Shown here one piece after another: positions 51,372-60,705 of a stretch of DNA of 64,000 nt (position 1 is the stretch's first letter; every line of letters begins with the position of its first letter). Position numbers and translations under genes: made by a program. This DNA comes from an uncultured Lachnospiraceae bacterium (GTDB lineage: Bacteria; Bacillota; Clostridia; Lachnospirales; Lachnospiraceae): positions 1 to 64,000 of the forward strand of contig CAJUTC010000001.1 of assembly GCA_910589195.1 (NCBI GenBank), given 5' to 3'. The notes below the pieces were generated by a model. It worked only from the letters and a program-made list of their open reading frames with translations, was not told the DNA's origin and ran no database searches.

Positions 51372-51474
51372 GATTAGGCTGTCTATTGATATTGCAAATT
51401 CATATAGACATTTCAGAGAAGAACTGTATTTCTGTGCGGTCGGAAACCGCAAAAAACATGAGTGAGGTGAAAAC

Positions 51475-51681
51475 ATGAGAGAGGGAATCCATCCAAATTA
51501 TTACCAGGCAAAAGTAGTATGCAACTGTGGAAATGAATTCGTAACCGGATCCACCAAGCAGGACATCCATGTGGAAATTTGTTCCAATTGCCATCCGTTC
51601 TATACTGGCCAGCAGAAGACGGCTGCGGCTCGGGGACGTATTGACAAGTTTAACCGTAAGTATGGTATTAAGGCTCAGTAA
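51475..51681 (+). CDS. rpmE: 50S ribosomal protein L31
   Basis: A 68-residue L31 of the zinc-binding (C+) type: the cysteines lie in VCNCGNEF (Cys16, Cys18) and EICSNCHPF (Cys36, Cys39). The signature [13 protein letters not shown] opens the protein and the helical tail [13 protein letters not shown] closes it. RBS GAGTGAGGTG. The zinc form implies that a zinc-free paralogue may exist elsewhere for low-zinc conditions. Confidence 0.97.
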   Translation: MREGIHPNYYQAKVVCNCGNEFVTGSTKQDIHVEICSNCHPFYTGQQKTAAARGRIDKFNRKYGIKAQ

Positions 51682-51705
51682 TAATTTAGTATAAGGAATG
51701 TAGAT

Positions 51706-51753
51706 AAAGCGTGCTCTTATGCGTATACACGTATGGAAGAGGACGCTTTTTTT
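51706..51753 (+). terminator. Terminator after rpmE
   Basis: AAAGCGTGCTCTT with AAGAGGACGCTTT (one mismatch) followed by further T residues. Confidence 0.85.
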
Positions 51754-51893
51754 ACCTGATGTGCTCCCAGAAAACCGTATGGGACTTTACCACCAGTGAT
51801 ATGAGAGGACAAATGTGTATTGGCATCCTTCCAAAATAACGGTTTAGACATTGCGGGAGGGAACGGGTGCAGGATGCAAGGAGGTTTTGCTGC

Positions 51894-52838
51894 ATGAAAT
51901 ATTCAGGAATCGGCGGACAGGCAGTGATTGAAGGGATTATGATGAAAAATAAGGACGAATATGCCACCGCGGTCCGCAAGCCTGACGGAGAGATTGAGGT
52001 TTCAAAAGATACCTATGTAAGTTTGACAGAACGGGTAAAGCTGTTTTCTCTCCCCTTTATCCGGGGAGTATTCAGCTTTGCCGATTCCATGATTCTGGGG
52101 ATGAGGACTTTGACCTGGTCTGCCGGGTTTTTTGAAGATGATGAAGACAGCCAGCCGGGGAAGTTTGAACTTTGGCTGGATAAGGTGTTTGGGGAAAAGC
52201 TGGAAGCGGCGCTAATGAGTGTAGTTATGGTGTTTTCGGTGGTAATGGCCATTGGGATTTTTATGGTGCTTCCCCTTCTGTTGGCAAATTTTTTCCGCAG
52301 ATTTATCCCCTCTGCTACGGTAATGGCTGTGTTGGAAGGTTTGATCCGGATTGGTATTTTTATCACATATATTAAACTGATTTCCAGGATGGAGGATATC
52401 CGCCGCACATTTATGTACCACGGAGCAGAGCATAAATGCATTAACTGCATTGAACATGGCCTGGAGCTGACGGTAGACAATGTGCGCAAAAGCTCCAAGC
52501 AGCACAAACGCTGCGGAACCAGCTTTCTTTTAATCGTTATGGTAATCAGTATCTTATTTTTTATGGTGATCCGGGTAGATACCGTCTGGCTGAGGATTGT
52601 AAGCCGGATCGTATTGATTCCGGTGATTGCCGGGGTTTCCTATGAATTTTTGCGGCTGGCAGGGCGCAGCGATTCAAAAATTGTAGATTTTTTAAGCAGA
52701 CCTGGCATGTGGATGCAGAATCTGACTACCAAGGAACCGGATGATGGTATGATTCAGGTGGCAATCCAGGCGGTGGAGTCCGTATTTGACTGGAAAGCGT
52801 ACTTGGATGAGAATTTTCCGGGCTGGGAGAAAGGATAA
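51894..52838 (+). CDS. DUF1385 (YqhQ-like) membrane protein
   Basis: A 314-residue protein of the DUF1385 family, function unknown. ATG 51894 follows AAGGAGG; the longer frame has no ribosome binding site. The hallmark GIGGQAVIEGIMMKNKDEYATAVRKPDGEI opens the protein. Three to four membrane helices follow (about 110-135, 140-165, 210-245), with the conserved YHGAEHKCINCIEHGLELTVDNVRKSSKQHKRCGTSF motif between them, whose His and Cys residues could bind a metal. It is nearly always found next to prmC-prfA or rpmE in clostridia, so a link to translation or wall growth has been suspected. Confidence 0.88.
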   Translation: MKYSGIGGQAVIEGIMMKNKDEYATAVRKPDGEIEVSKDTYVSLTERVKLFSLPFIRGVFSFADSMILGMRTLTWSAGFFEDDEDSQPGKFELWLDKVFGEKLEAALMSVVMVFSVVMAIGIFMVLPLLLANFFRRFIPSATVMAVLEGLIRIGIFITYIKLISRMEDIRRTFMYHGAEHKCINCIEHGLELTVDNVRKSSKQHKRCGTSFLLIVMVISILFFMVIRVDTVWLRIVSRIVLIPVIAGVSYEFLRLAGRSDSKIVDFLSRPGMWMQNLTTKEPDDGMIQVAIQAVESVFDWKAYLDENFPGWEKG

Positions 52839-52847
52839 CCGGGAGAG

Positions 52848-53753
52848 ATGAGGCAGACATTGCAGAGCCTTCTTACATTTGGAAGGGAAGAATTGAAACG
52901 CCATAACAATCCGGAGCCGGAGCTGGATGCCAAATATTTGCTGCTGGAAGCCTTCCGGACGGATATGGCACATTTCCTTATGAACCGGAGCCGGGAACTG
53001 CCGGATAACCAGGAAATACGGGAAATGACAAGACGTTACAGGGAAATGATCGGGAAACGGGCTTTGCGGATCCCCCTGCAGCAAATTTTAGGGGTTCAGG
53101 AATTTATGGGGGTTTCATTTTTTGTAAACCGCCACGTACTGATTCCCAGGCAGGATACGGAAACCTTAGTGGAACTGATACTAAAGGAGCATCCGGGGCA
53201 GGGCGAACGGATATTGGATCTGTGTACCGGATCCGGCTGCATTGCTGTGAGCCTGGCGCTTCGGGGACGGTATAAAACGATCACAGCCGTGGATTTATCA
53301 TCAGAAGCGCTGAAAGTGGCGGCTAAGAATTGTGAGCGGCTGCTGGGAGAAGGGGAAAACGAGGGAAGGCAGTATCCGAAGGTTGATTTGCGTCAGGGGG
53401 ATTTGTTTATGGCGTTAAAACAGGGGGAAGAACCATTTGATCTTCTGGTATCCAACCCTCCCTACATCCCCACAGCGGTTATTGAGGGATTGGAACCAGA
53501 GGTCCGGGATTTTGAACCCAGGATGGCGTTGGACGGAAGCGGTGACGGCCTGGAGTTTTATAGAAGGATAGCGTTGGAAGGCAAAGCGTTTTTGAAAAAA
53601 GGGGCTTCCATTTATCTGGAAATCGGTTATGACCAGGGGACATCGGTAAAAGCGATTTTAGAAAGCAATGGCTTTCGCCATATCCGGATCGTCCAGGACC
53701 AGGCTGGACGGGATCGGGTTGTAACAGCGGCAACAGATTCAAATGGTCTGTAA
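52848..53753 (+). CDS. prmC: Peptide chain release factor N5-glutamine methyltransferase PrmC
   Basis: PrmC methylates the GGQ glutamine of release factors. The 301-residue protein has an N-terminal helical domain (1-90) including QQILGVQEFMGVSFFVNRHVLIPRQDTE. The S-adenosylmethionine fold follows: ILDLCTGSGCIAVSLAL at about 123-139, TAVDLSSEALKVAAKN, and the catalytic LVSNPPYIPT near residue 205. The start lies 9 bp after DUF1385, with GGGAGAG. It precedes its substrate gene prfA by 80 bp. Confidence 0.95.
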   Translation: MRQTLQSLLTFGREELKRHNNPEPELDAKYLLLEAFRTDMAHFLMNRSRELPDNQEIREMTRRYREMIGKRALRIPLQQILGVQEFMGVSFFVNRHVLIPRQDTETLVELILKEHPGQGERILDLCTGSGCIAVSLALRGRYKTITAVDLSSEALKVAAKNCERLLGEGENEGRQYPKVDLRQGDLFMALKQGEEPFDLLVSNPPYIPTAVIEGLEPEVRDFEPRMALDGSGDGLEFYRRIALEGKAFLKKGASIYLEIGYDQGTSVKAILESNGFRHIRIVQDQAGRDRVVTAATDSNGL

Positions 53754-53833
53754 TGGCTGGCGGCACAGGAAAGACAAAACTGCCATAAAAGCTATGACAG
53801 GAGATTTGTAGGAAAGGAGAAGCGGAAATTCTT

Positions 53834-54910
53834 ATGTTTGATCGATTAGAAGATATTTTAGTTCATTTTGAAGAGTTGATGCAGGAGCTGGCAAGCCCAG
53901 GGGTTACAGATGACCCCAAGCGGTTTCAGCGCCTGATGAAGGAACAGGCGGACTTAACACCTTTAGTAGAAGCATATAAGGAGTATAAGCAGGCAAAGCA
54001 GAATGTGGAGGACAGCTTGCTACTGCTGGAGGAGGAAAGTGATGAGGAGCTGAGGGAACTGGCAAAGGAGGAGCTTTCCGATGCCAAAAAGCAAATAGAA
54101 GAGTTGGAATATCAGCTTAAAATTCTGCTTCTCCCCAAGGATCCCAATGACGATAAAAATATTATCCTTGAAATCCGCGCAGGGGCAGGCGGTGACGAGG
54201 CGGCATTATTTGCCTCTGAACTGTACCGGATGTACGTAAATTACGCAGACAGCCAGAGATGGAAGGTGGAATTAGTCAGCGTCAATGAAAATGGGATTGG
54301 CGGATTTAAGGAAGTGGTAGCTATGATAACAGGAAAAGGCGCCTATTCCAAGATGAAATATGAAAGCGGCGTCCACCGGGTACAGCGGGTACCAGAAACA
54401 GAATCTGGCGGAAGAATCCATACATCTACTGCCACCGTGGCCGTGATGCCAGAGGCAGAGGAGTTTGACATTGTAATTGATGATAAAGATATTCGGATTG
54501 ATGTAATGCGAGCGTCCGGCAATGGAGGCCAGTGCGTAAATACTACAGATTCCGCGGTGCGTCTGACCCATATCCCTACCGGAATTGTAATTTACAGCCA
54601 GACTGAAAAATCCCAGCTCCAAAACAAGGAAAAAGCCTTCCGTCTGCTTCGTTCTAAGCTATATGACATGGAATTGGAAAAACGGCAAAACGCTGAGGCG
54701 GATGAGCGCCGCAGCCAGATCGGAACTGGCGACCGCTCAGAAAAAATCCGAACTTATAACTTCCCCCAAGGACGGGTTACAGATCACCGGATTAAGCTAA
54801 CTCTGTATAAAATTGATTCTATTATGAACGGAGATATCAGGGAGCTTTTGGATGCGCTGATTACAGCAGACCAGGCGGCGAAACTGAGCCGGCTGCAGGA
54901 AACGGCGTAG
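53834..54910 (+). CDS. prfA: Peptide chain release factor 1
   Basis: RF1 reads UAA and UAG stop codons. The 358-residue protein has an N-terminal coiled-coil domain (1-105), the core [46 protein letters not shown], and the peptidyl-hydrolase tip GNGGQ with Gly231, Gly232 and Gln233, the residue methylated by Prm[18 protein letters not shown] in the C-terminal part is typical. RBS GGAAAGGAGAAG. No programmed frameshift, as expected for RF1. Confidence 0.96.
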   Translation: MFDRLEDILVHFEELMQELASPGVTDDPKRFQRLMKEQADLTPLVEAYKEYKQAKQNVEDSLLLLEEESDEELRELAKEELSDAKKQIEELEYQLKILLLPKDPNDDKNIILEIRAGAGGDEAALFASELYRMYVNYADSQRWKVELVSVNENGIGGFKEVVAMITGKGAYSKMKYESGVHRVQRVPETESGGRIHTSTATVAVMPEAEEFDIVIDDKDIRIDVMRASGNGGQCVNTTDSAVRLTHIPTGIVIYSQTEKSQLQNKEKAFRLLRSKLYDMELEKRQNAEADERRSQIGTGDRSEKIRTYNFPQGRVTDHRIKLTLYKIDSIMNGDIRELLDALITADQAAKLSRLQETA

Positions 54911-54934
54911 CGAACGTCTTCATACAAAAGGAAA

Positions 54935-54973
54935 GCCGCTGAACGCAGGCGAAGCAAGCCTGCCGTCAGCGGC
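54935..54973 (+). other. GC-rich hairpin after prfA
   Basis: GCCGCTGA and CGCAGGC (54935-54950) fold onto GCCTGC and TCAGCGGC (54958-54973) with small bulges. There is no T-run, so it probably protects the 3' end or pauses polymerase. Confidence 0.45.
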
Positions 54974-55115
54974 CATAGGCTGAATTCACTGTGATTTTTA
55001 GAAGTTGCAGCCTATATGGAGGTTGCACTGAACGGATCTTGATAAATAATCCATCCATGTAAGATTGTATTCCTATTATAAAGCAAATTTTCAGGAAAAA
55101 CCAGACAAGATAATG

Positions 55116-55159
55116 GCGATATCAAAAATAACCTTAAAAAAGGCTATTTTTGATATCGC
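55116..55159. terminator. Long AT-rich stem-loop, probable bidirectional terminator
   Basis: GCGATATCAAAAATA (55116-55130) pairs perfectly with TATTTTTGATATCGC (55145-55159), and CCTT/AAGG extends it inward. It is one of the longest stems in the window and separates the prfA unit from glmM. Confidence 0.65.
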
Positions 55160-55228
55160 TGCTATTTTTTACTGGCATAGGGCATATATTATATCCCCAT
55201 GATTCTGAAGGGGAAATGTGTAATTTTC

Positions 55229-55257
55229 TTGACAGGGAAAAAGCCGGCTGGTAAAAT
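55229..55257 (+). promoter_or_regulatory. Promoter of glmM
   Basis: TTGACA (55229-55234), 17 bp, TAAAAT (55252-55257), about 130 nt before the glmM ATG. The leader has no glmS-ribozyme features. Confidence 0.68.
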
Positions 55258-55389
55258 GAGCCGGAAAGGTTTTAAGCAAACGTAAAAGGCAGAAGGCGCT
55301 GTGGGGCTCCTTTCCGGTTACAGAAAAAGAAAGAATCATCCTCTTTGGAACCATGTTTGACAAAGGGAAGACTGAAAGGAATGAAAGTG

Positions 55390-56742
55390 ATGGGAAAATA
55401 TTTTGGAACGGATGGCTTCCGAGGCGAGGCTAATGTGGATTTGACAGTAGAGCACGCATATCAGGTAGGCCGGTTTTTAGGCTGGTATTACGGGCAAAAG
55501 GATTCTGACAGGCGCTGCAGGGTGGTAATCGGGAAGGACACCAGGAGAAGCAGCTATATGTTTGAATATTCGTTGGTATCCGGACTTACCGCTTCTGGAG
55601 CGGATGTTTACCTGCTCCATGTTACCACAACTCCCAGCGTATCGTATGTGGTGCGCACAGAAGGGTTTGACTGCGGCATTATGATATCTGCCAGCCATAA
55701 TCCTTTTTATGATAACGGAATAAAGGTGATTAATGAGAACGGTGAAAAGCTGGAAGAAAGCGTAATTGAGAAAATTGAACGTTACCTGGATGGGGAGATG
55801 GGACAGATTCCGCTGGCAAGAGGGGAATATATTGGAAGGACTACTGACTTTGCGGCTGGCCGGAACCGTTATATCGGATATCTGATTTCCATTGCTACCC
55901 GTTCCTTTAAAAATATGAAGGTAGCGTTAGACTGCGCGAATGGAAGCGCATCGGCTATTGCAAAAAATGTTTTTGACGCGTTAGGGGCGGAAACCCATGT
56001 AATCAATAATCAGCCCAATGGCGTAAATATTAATACAAATTGTGGCTCAACCCATATAGAATACCTGCAAAAATATGTAGTGGAGAAAGGCTGTGACGTG
56101 GGCTTTGCCTATGACGGTGATGCGGACCGCTGCCTGGCGGTAGACGCGGAGGGAAATGTGGTAGACGGGGATGTGATTATGTACATCTGCGGCAAATATA
56201 TGAAGGAGCAGGGAATGCTGCCTCATAATACGGTAGTAACTACAGTCATGTCAAATTTCGGTTTGTATAAAGCGTTTGACAGGGAAGGAATTCGTTACGA
56301 AAAGACGGCAGTGGGTGATAAATACGTTTATGAAAATATGTCGGTTAACGGCCACGGTTTAGGCGGGGAGCAATCCGGACATATTATTTTCAGCAAGCAC
56401 GCTACCACAGGCGATGGGATTTTAACTTCTTTGAAAGTGATGGAAGTGATTCTGGAGAAAAAGCAGACATTAACGAAACTGGCTTCCGAGGTTGCGATTT
56501 ATCCGCAGGTACTGAAAAATGTACGGGTTAAGGATAAAAAAGCGGCTCAGGACGATCCGGCTGTCCAGGCAGAAGTTGAAAAGGTAACGAAAGACCTGGG
56601 CGATAATGGAAGGATTCTCTTGCGCCAGTCTGGCACCGAACCGGTGGTACGGGTAATGGTAGAAGCCGCTTCCCTGGAAACTTGCGGGAAGTGTGTAGAC
56701 CAGGTAATTGAGGTTATGAAAGAGCGGGGACATTTTGCCTGA
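55390..56742 (+). CDS. glmM: Phosphoglucosamine mutase GlmM
   Basis: GlmM converts glucosamine-6-phosphate to glucosamine-1-phosphate for peptidoglycan synthesis. ATG 55390 gives 450 residues and the canonical GKYFGTDGFRGEAN start; earlier ATG 55381 and TTG 55345 are less likely. Ser102 in ISASHNPFYDNGIK is the phosphorylated catalytic serine, at the same position as in E. coli. The metal loop DGDADRC (about 238-244), substrate loop GGEQSGH and phosphate-binding RQSGTEPVVRVMVEA are all intact. A separate promoter suggests a single-gene unit. Confidence 0.95.
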   Translation: MGKYFGTDGFRGEANVDLTVEHAYQVGRFLGWYYGQKDSDRRCRVVIGKDTRRSSYMFEYSLVSGLTASGADVYLLHVTTTPSVSYVVRTEGFDCGIMISASHNPFYDNGIKVINENGEKLEESVIEKIERYLDGEMGQIPLARGEYIGRTTDFAAGRNRYIGYLISIATRSFKNMKVALDCANGSASAIAKNVFDALGAETHVINNQPNGVNINTNCGSTHIEYLQKYVVEKGCDVGFAYDGDADRCLAVDAEGNVVDGDVIMYICGKYMKEQGMLPHNTVVTTVMSNFGLYKAFDREGIRYEKTAVGDKYVYENMSVNGHGLGGEQSGHIIFSKHATTGDGILTSLKVMEVILEKKQTLTKLASEVAIYPQVLKNVRVKDKKAAQDDPAVQAEVEKVTKDLGDNGRILLRQSGTEPVVRVMVEAASLETCGKCVDQVIEVMKERGHFA

Positions 56743-56790
56743 AACGTAACGGATATCGTAACCCTGAATGATCGGAATGAAACAAAACGA

Positions 56791-56819
56791 TTGCCATGAA
56801 AAGTAGCATGTGCTATAAT
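56791..56819 (+). promoter_or_regulatory. Promoter and long leader of leuA
   Basis: TTGCCA (56791-56796), 17 bp, TATAAT (56814-56819). The leader is about 245 nt with a GGCCA/TGGCC pairing (56910 and 56955 region). No T-box core, Leu-rich leader peptide or clear terminator was found, so the control mode is open. Confidence 0.62.
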
Positions 56820-57072
56820 ACATGGTAACGCTGCGATGGCAAATAGCCGGCGCGGGCGGAATTAGAAAGAAAAGGAATGATGAAAGATGGGGTTAGACCT
56901 GTAACGGCCACGTTATTCATTGTTAAGCATTACGGTGTGATTGAACGACTCCATGGCCTGTGGGAAAGGCTGGATAGAGAGAATAGGACAATATAAAAAG
57001 GAAGCAATGTAACCCAGGAGGTTCCCGGAGTAGAGAAACGATACTCACGAAAAGACAATGGAGGAAAAAATC

Positions 57073-58740
57073 ATGTTAAATTATCAAAGATATAAACGGG
57101 TTCCCGTAGTGGATTTCCCGGAGAGAACCTGGCCAAATAAGGAAATTAATCAGGCGCCAGTATGGTGCAGCGTAGATTTAAGAGACGGAAACCAGGCATT
57201 GGTGGAACCAATGGTGGTGGAAGAAAAAATTGAAATGTTTAATTTGCTGGTTAAGCTGGGCTTCAAGGAGATTGAAGTAGGGTTTCCGGCGGCATCCCAG
57301 ATTGAATTTGATTTTCTGCGTCAATTGGTAGACCGGAAGCTGATTCCGGATGATGTTGTGGTTCAGGTGTTGGTTCAGTGCCGTGAACATTTGATTAAAC
57401 GGACGTTTGAGGCGTTAAAGGGCATCAAGAAGGCGATTGTCCATATTTATAATTCCACATCCACCTTGCAGAGGGATGTGGTGTTTCATAAAGATATGGA
57501 GGAAATTAAAGAAATTGCCGTAATTGGAACGAAACTGGTTCAAAAGTACGCGACGGATTTTGACGGGGAGATTTTACTGGAATATTCTCCGGAAAGCTTT
57601 ACCGGGACGGAACTGGATTTTGCTTTAGAGATTTGTACGGCAGTCCAGGAAACATGGGTGGCTTCGGCAGATAAGAAAGTGATTATTAATCTGCCCTCTA
57701 CAGTTGAGATGAATACCCCTAACGTATACGCAGATCAGATTGAGTGGATGAATACCCATTTTAAAAACAGGGAAAGCATTATTTTAAGTGTCCATCCCCA
57801 TAATGACCGGGGAACCGGAATCGCAGCCACAGAACTTGCCCTTTTAGCAGGAGCCGATCGGGTGGAGGGAACGCTGTTTGGCAATGGGGAACGTACAGGA
57901 AATGTGGATATTACTACTCTTGCTTATAATATGTTCTCCCAGGGAATTAATCCGGAGTTAAATCTGGAGAATGTAAAAGAGATTGCGGAAGTTTATGAGC
58001 GCTGCACTAAGATGGATATCCATCCCCGCCATCCGTATGCGGGAAAACTGGTATTTACCGCGTTTTCCGGATCTCATCAGGACGCAATCAACAAAGGGAT
58101 GCAGGCGCTTAAGGAGCGGGGCGGCCAGCATTGGGAGGTGCCCTACCTTCCTATTGATCCGGCTGATATCGGGCGTCAGTATGAACCAGTGGTACGGATT
58201 AACAGCCAGTCCGGCAAAGGCGGCGTAGCGTTTGTAATGGATACATTCTATGGATTTAAGCTTCCTAAGGGGATGCATAAAGAGTTTGCCGATGTGATTC
58301 AAAAGATTTCGGAACAGCAGGGCGAGGTGGCTCCGGAACAGATTATGGCAGAATTTAAGAAGCATTACCTGGATCGGAAGGAACCCATGCATTTCAGAAA
58401 ATGCCGGATTTCCGACGCGGATGTGGGGAACGGGGAATTTGCCACATTGGCGAAAGTGACGTATACAGCTCACGGGATTGAAAAATACTTTGAAGGTGTG
58501 GGAAACGGACCGATTGACGCAGTACAAAGGGGCTTAGAGGATGAACTAGGAATCGAAATTAGGGTAATGGATTACTCAGAGCATGCGCTCAGTTCCGGTT
58601 CCGGCGCGCAGGCGGCATCGTATATCCATGTGCTGGATGTGAAAACAGGAAAGGCAACTTACGGAGTAGGCATCAGTTCGAATATTACACGAGCTTCTAT
58701 CCGTGGGATTTTCAGCGCGGTGAACAGGCTGTTTTATTAG
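57073..58740 (+). CDS. leuA: 2-Isopropylmalate synthase
   Basis: LeuA joins acetyl-CoA and 2-oxoisovalerate in leucine synthesis. The real start is ATG 57073, eight bases after GGAGG; the earlier ATG 57058 lies within that ribosome binding site. The 555-residue protein is of the long (LeuA2) type: the TIM barrel has WCSVDLRDGNQALVEPM with the metal aspartate, and HPHNDRGTGIAATELALLAG with its His-x-His pair. The C-terminal LeuA dimer/allosteric domain (about 420-555) has GNGPIDAVQRGLEDELGIEI. It is followed by a terminator. Confidence 0.94.
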   Translation: MLNYQRYKRVPVVDFPERTWPNKEINQAPVWCSVDLRDGNQALVEPMVVEEKIEMFNLLVKLGFKEIEVGFPAASQIEFDFLRQLVDRKLIPDDVVVQVLVQCREHLIKRTFEALKGIKKAIVHIYNSTSTLQRDVVFHKDMEEIKEIAVIGTKLVQKYATDFDGEILLEYSPESFTGTELDFALEICTAVQETWVASADKKVIINLPSTVEMNTPNVYADQIEWMNTHFKNRESIILSVHPHNDRGTGIAATELALLAGADRVEGTLFGNGERTGNVDITTLAYNMFSQGINPELNLENVKEIAEVYERCTKMDIHPRHPYAGKLVFTAFSGSHQDAINKGMQALKERGGQHWEVPYLPIDPADIGRQYEPVVRINSQSGKGGVAFVMDTFYGFKLPKGMHKEFADVIQKISEQQGEVAPEQIMAEFKKHYLDRKEPMHFRKCRISDADVGNGEFATLAKVTYTAHGIEKYFEGVGNGPIDAVQRGLEDELGIEIRVMDYSEHALSSGSGAQAASYIHVLDVKTGKATYGVGISSNITRASIRGIFSAVNRLFY

Positions 58741-58755
58741 TGAATTAAATTTAGG

Positions 58756-58786
58756 AAAGGAATCCTGCTATGTGGGATTCCTTTTT
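58756..58786 (+). terminator. Terminator of leuA
   Basis: AAAGGAATCC (58756-58765) pairs with GGATTCCTTT (58775-58784) and TT follows. The next 235 bp up to 59021 hold no recognised gene. Confidence 0.85.
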
Positions 58787-59021
58787 ATGATGCAAAAAGA
58801 ACGCTTAAAATTTGGAGAATTCAACAATATACTGCAAAAGGCGTTGCTATCACTCAAGAAAAAGACCGGTAAAATAATAAAAATTCCCTCAATTTTATGA
58901 TATGAAACGGTTTTTGTAATGATAAATATGCTATCATATGATTCATATATGGAAATTTTGGTATGGCGCTCAAAGAAATTTATCGGAGAATGAAAGAGTG
59001 GTGCGATGTGAAGGAAGGGCT

Positions 59022-59300
59022 ATGTGCAGGTTTTTCCTGGAATTTGAAGGGAAACGGATTGTAATCTCTAAAAGCTTGAAACAGAAAAGCATACAGCTTT
59101 TGATGCTGCTTCTGAAGGCGGGAAGCGATGGGATTCCCAGAAAGAAGCTGGCAGAGATGCTGGAGTGGGAGATTGACGGCTGGGAGAAAAAGCTGAATAA
59201 CCTGCGCTGCCAAACCTATCGGCTTCGCAGGCTGATAGAAGAGCTAGAGTTTCTGGCAGGAGAAAACCGAATATTTCCGAAATATGTCGGAGATGATTAA
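59022..59300 (+). CDS. Small winged-helix-like protein
   Basis: A 92-residue protein; ATG 59022 is supported by AAGGAAGG, and the longer frame starting at 58938 is not. The sequence reads as a compact winged-helix: strand FFLEFEGKRIVIS, helices LKQKSIQLLMLLLKAGSDGIPRKKLAEML, then NNLRCQTYRLRRLIEELEF and a short wing. It resembles the DNA-binding modules of SARP/transcriptional-activator proteins but lacks any partner domain. It probably binds DNA or RNA and may regulate the surface-polysaccharide genes downstream. A second small frame overlaps its stop. Confidence 0.55.
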   Translation: MCRFFLEFEGKRIVISKSLKQKSIQLLMLLLKAGSDGIPRKKLAEMLEWEIDGWEKKLNNLRCQTYRLRRLIEELEFLAGENRIFPKYVGDD

Positions 59301-59445
59301 ATTAATGGATGCGACTGTTGAACCAGAAGAACCAGCGCTGGCAGGAGAAAAACACCGTTTGGAGCAGATTTTTTCTGGACATGGATTTCTATGGGAAAAC
59401 CGGAAAATCAGAAAAGAGGATACCAAACCATGGATGAGAACTTAA
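59293..59445 (+). CDS. Small protein, translationally coupled to the winged-helix gene
   Basis: A 50-codon frame starts inside the end of the previous gene (ATGATTAA overlap) and ends at TAA 59443-59445. The peptide MIKLMDATVEPEEPALAGEKHRLEQIF is acidic, then basic at the end. It could be a second small gene, or the original C-terminal extension of the winged-helix protein separated by a frameshift. No family recognised. Confidence 0.35.
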   Translation: MIKLMDATVEPEEPALAGEKHRLEQIFSGHGFLWENRKIRKEDTKPWMRT

Positions 59446-59509
59446 AAATGGGACAGCATCCTTTTTTCATGCCATAAAAAAGGGAATCTATCCTATTGTC
59501 AGGATAACA

Positions 59510-59538
59510 TTGAAAGTCAGGGGAAATTATAGTAGAAT
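59510..59538 (+). promoter_or_regulatory. Promoter of the glf / glycosyltransferase genes
   Basis: TTGAAA (59510-59515), 17 bp, TAGAAT (59533-59538); about 45 nt to the glf start. It has the same hexamers as the TtcA-like promoter. Confidence 0.68.
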
Positions 59539-59583
59539 AAATGTCAGTATCAGGACAAAGCGGATGAAATAAGGAGAAAAAAC

Positions 59584-60684
59584 ATGAAACAGTATGATTA
59601 TATTTTAGTAGGAAGCGGGCTGTACAATGGAGTATTTGCTTATCTGGCAGGGAAAAAGGGAAAGAAGTGCCTGGTGGTGGAAAAGCGCGGCCATATAGGC
59701 GGGAACATTTACTGCCAGGAGGTAGAGCAAATCCATGTGCATAAGTATGGCGCCCATATTTTCCATACCAGCAACAGGGAGGTTTGGGATTTTGTAAACG
59801 GTCTTGCGGAGTTTAACCGCTATACCAACAGCCCTGTGGCAAATTATCACGGGGAAATGTACAATATGCCTTTTAATATGAATACCTTCAGTAAAATGTG
59901 GGGAATTTCCACTCCTGCTCAGGCAAAGGCCAAGATCGAGGAGCAGAGGGCAGGGATTACCGGAGAGCCAAAGAACTTAGAAGAGCAGGCAATCAGCCTT
60001 GTGGGCACCGATATTTACCAAAAACTAGTAAAAGGATATACAGAAAAACAGTGGGGGCGTGACTGCAAGGATCTTCCGGCTTTTATCATTAAGCGGCTTC
60101 CTGTCCGCTACACCTATGACAATAACTATTTTAACGATCGTTATCAGGGAATTCCCATAGGCGGATATAATGTGATCATTGATAAGCTGTTTGCGGACTG
60201 CGATATAGAAACAGGCGTTGACTACTTGGAAAAGAAGGATTATTATGACAGCCTTGGCCAGAACGTTATTTATACCGGAACCATTGACGCTTATTATGGC
60301 TACCGGTTTGGCAAACTGGAATACAGAAGCTTAAGGTTTGAAACCCAGTGTTTGGATGAAGAAAATTACCAAGGGGTGGCGGTTGTAAATTATACGGCCA
60401 GGGAGGTTCCGTATACCCGGGTGATTGAACATAAGCATTTTGAGTTCGGAAACCAGAAGAAGACTGTGATTACAAAAGAATATCCGGTTACCTGGAGTGA
60501 GGGGATGGAACCTTATTATCCCGTTAATGACGAAGCCAACCAGGCGCTTTACCAGAAATATGCCAAGCTGTCGCAAGAAGAAACAAAGGTGAAGTTTGGA
60601 GGGCGTTTAGGAGAATACAAGTACTATGATATGGATAAGGTGATTGAATCAGCGTTAGCGGCTGCCAGAAGCGAATTGGAATAA
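59584..60684 (+). CDS. glf: UDP-galactopyranose mutase
   Basis: Glf interconverts UDP-galactopyranose and UDP-galactofuranose with reduced FAD. The 366-residue protein has the dinucleotide fold YILVGSGLYNGVFAYLAGKKGKKCLVVEKRGHIGGNIY, the substrate region KYGAHIFHTSNREVWDFVN, YTEKQWGRDCKDLPAFIIKRLPVR with the diphosphate-binding arginine, and GGRLGEYKYYDMDKVIESAL at the end. Its presence predicts galactofuranose in the capsule or wall polymer made by the flanking transferases. RBS AAGGAG; it is the first gene of the surface-polysaccharide group. Confidence 0.95.
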   Translation: MKQYDYILVGSGLYNGVFAYLAGKKGKKCLVVEKRGHIGGNIYCQEVEQIHVHKYGAHIFHTSNREVWDFVNGLAEFNRYTNSPVANYHGEMYNMPFNMNTFSKMWGISTPAQAKAKIEEQRAGITGEPKNLEEQAISLVGTDIYQKLVKGYTEKQWGRDCKDLPAFIIKRLPVRYTYDNNYFNDRYQGIPIGGYNVIIDKLFADCDIETGVDYLEKKDYYDSLGQNVIYTGTIDAYYGYRFGKLEYRSLRFETQCLDEENYQGVAVVNYTAREVPYTRVIEHKHFEFGNQKKTVITKEYPVTWSEGMEPYYPVNDEANQALYQKYAKLSQEETKVKFGGRLGEYKYYDMDKVIESALAAARSELE

Positions 60685-60705
60685 CAAGGATTAGGAGAAG
60701 GTAGT

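Noticed and set aside
57058..57072. leuA start at the earlier ATG
   Set aside because: That ATG overlaps the GGAGG that serves ATG 57073, which also gives the normal N terminus.
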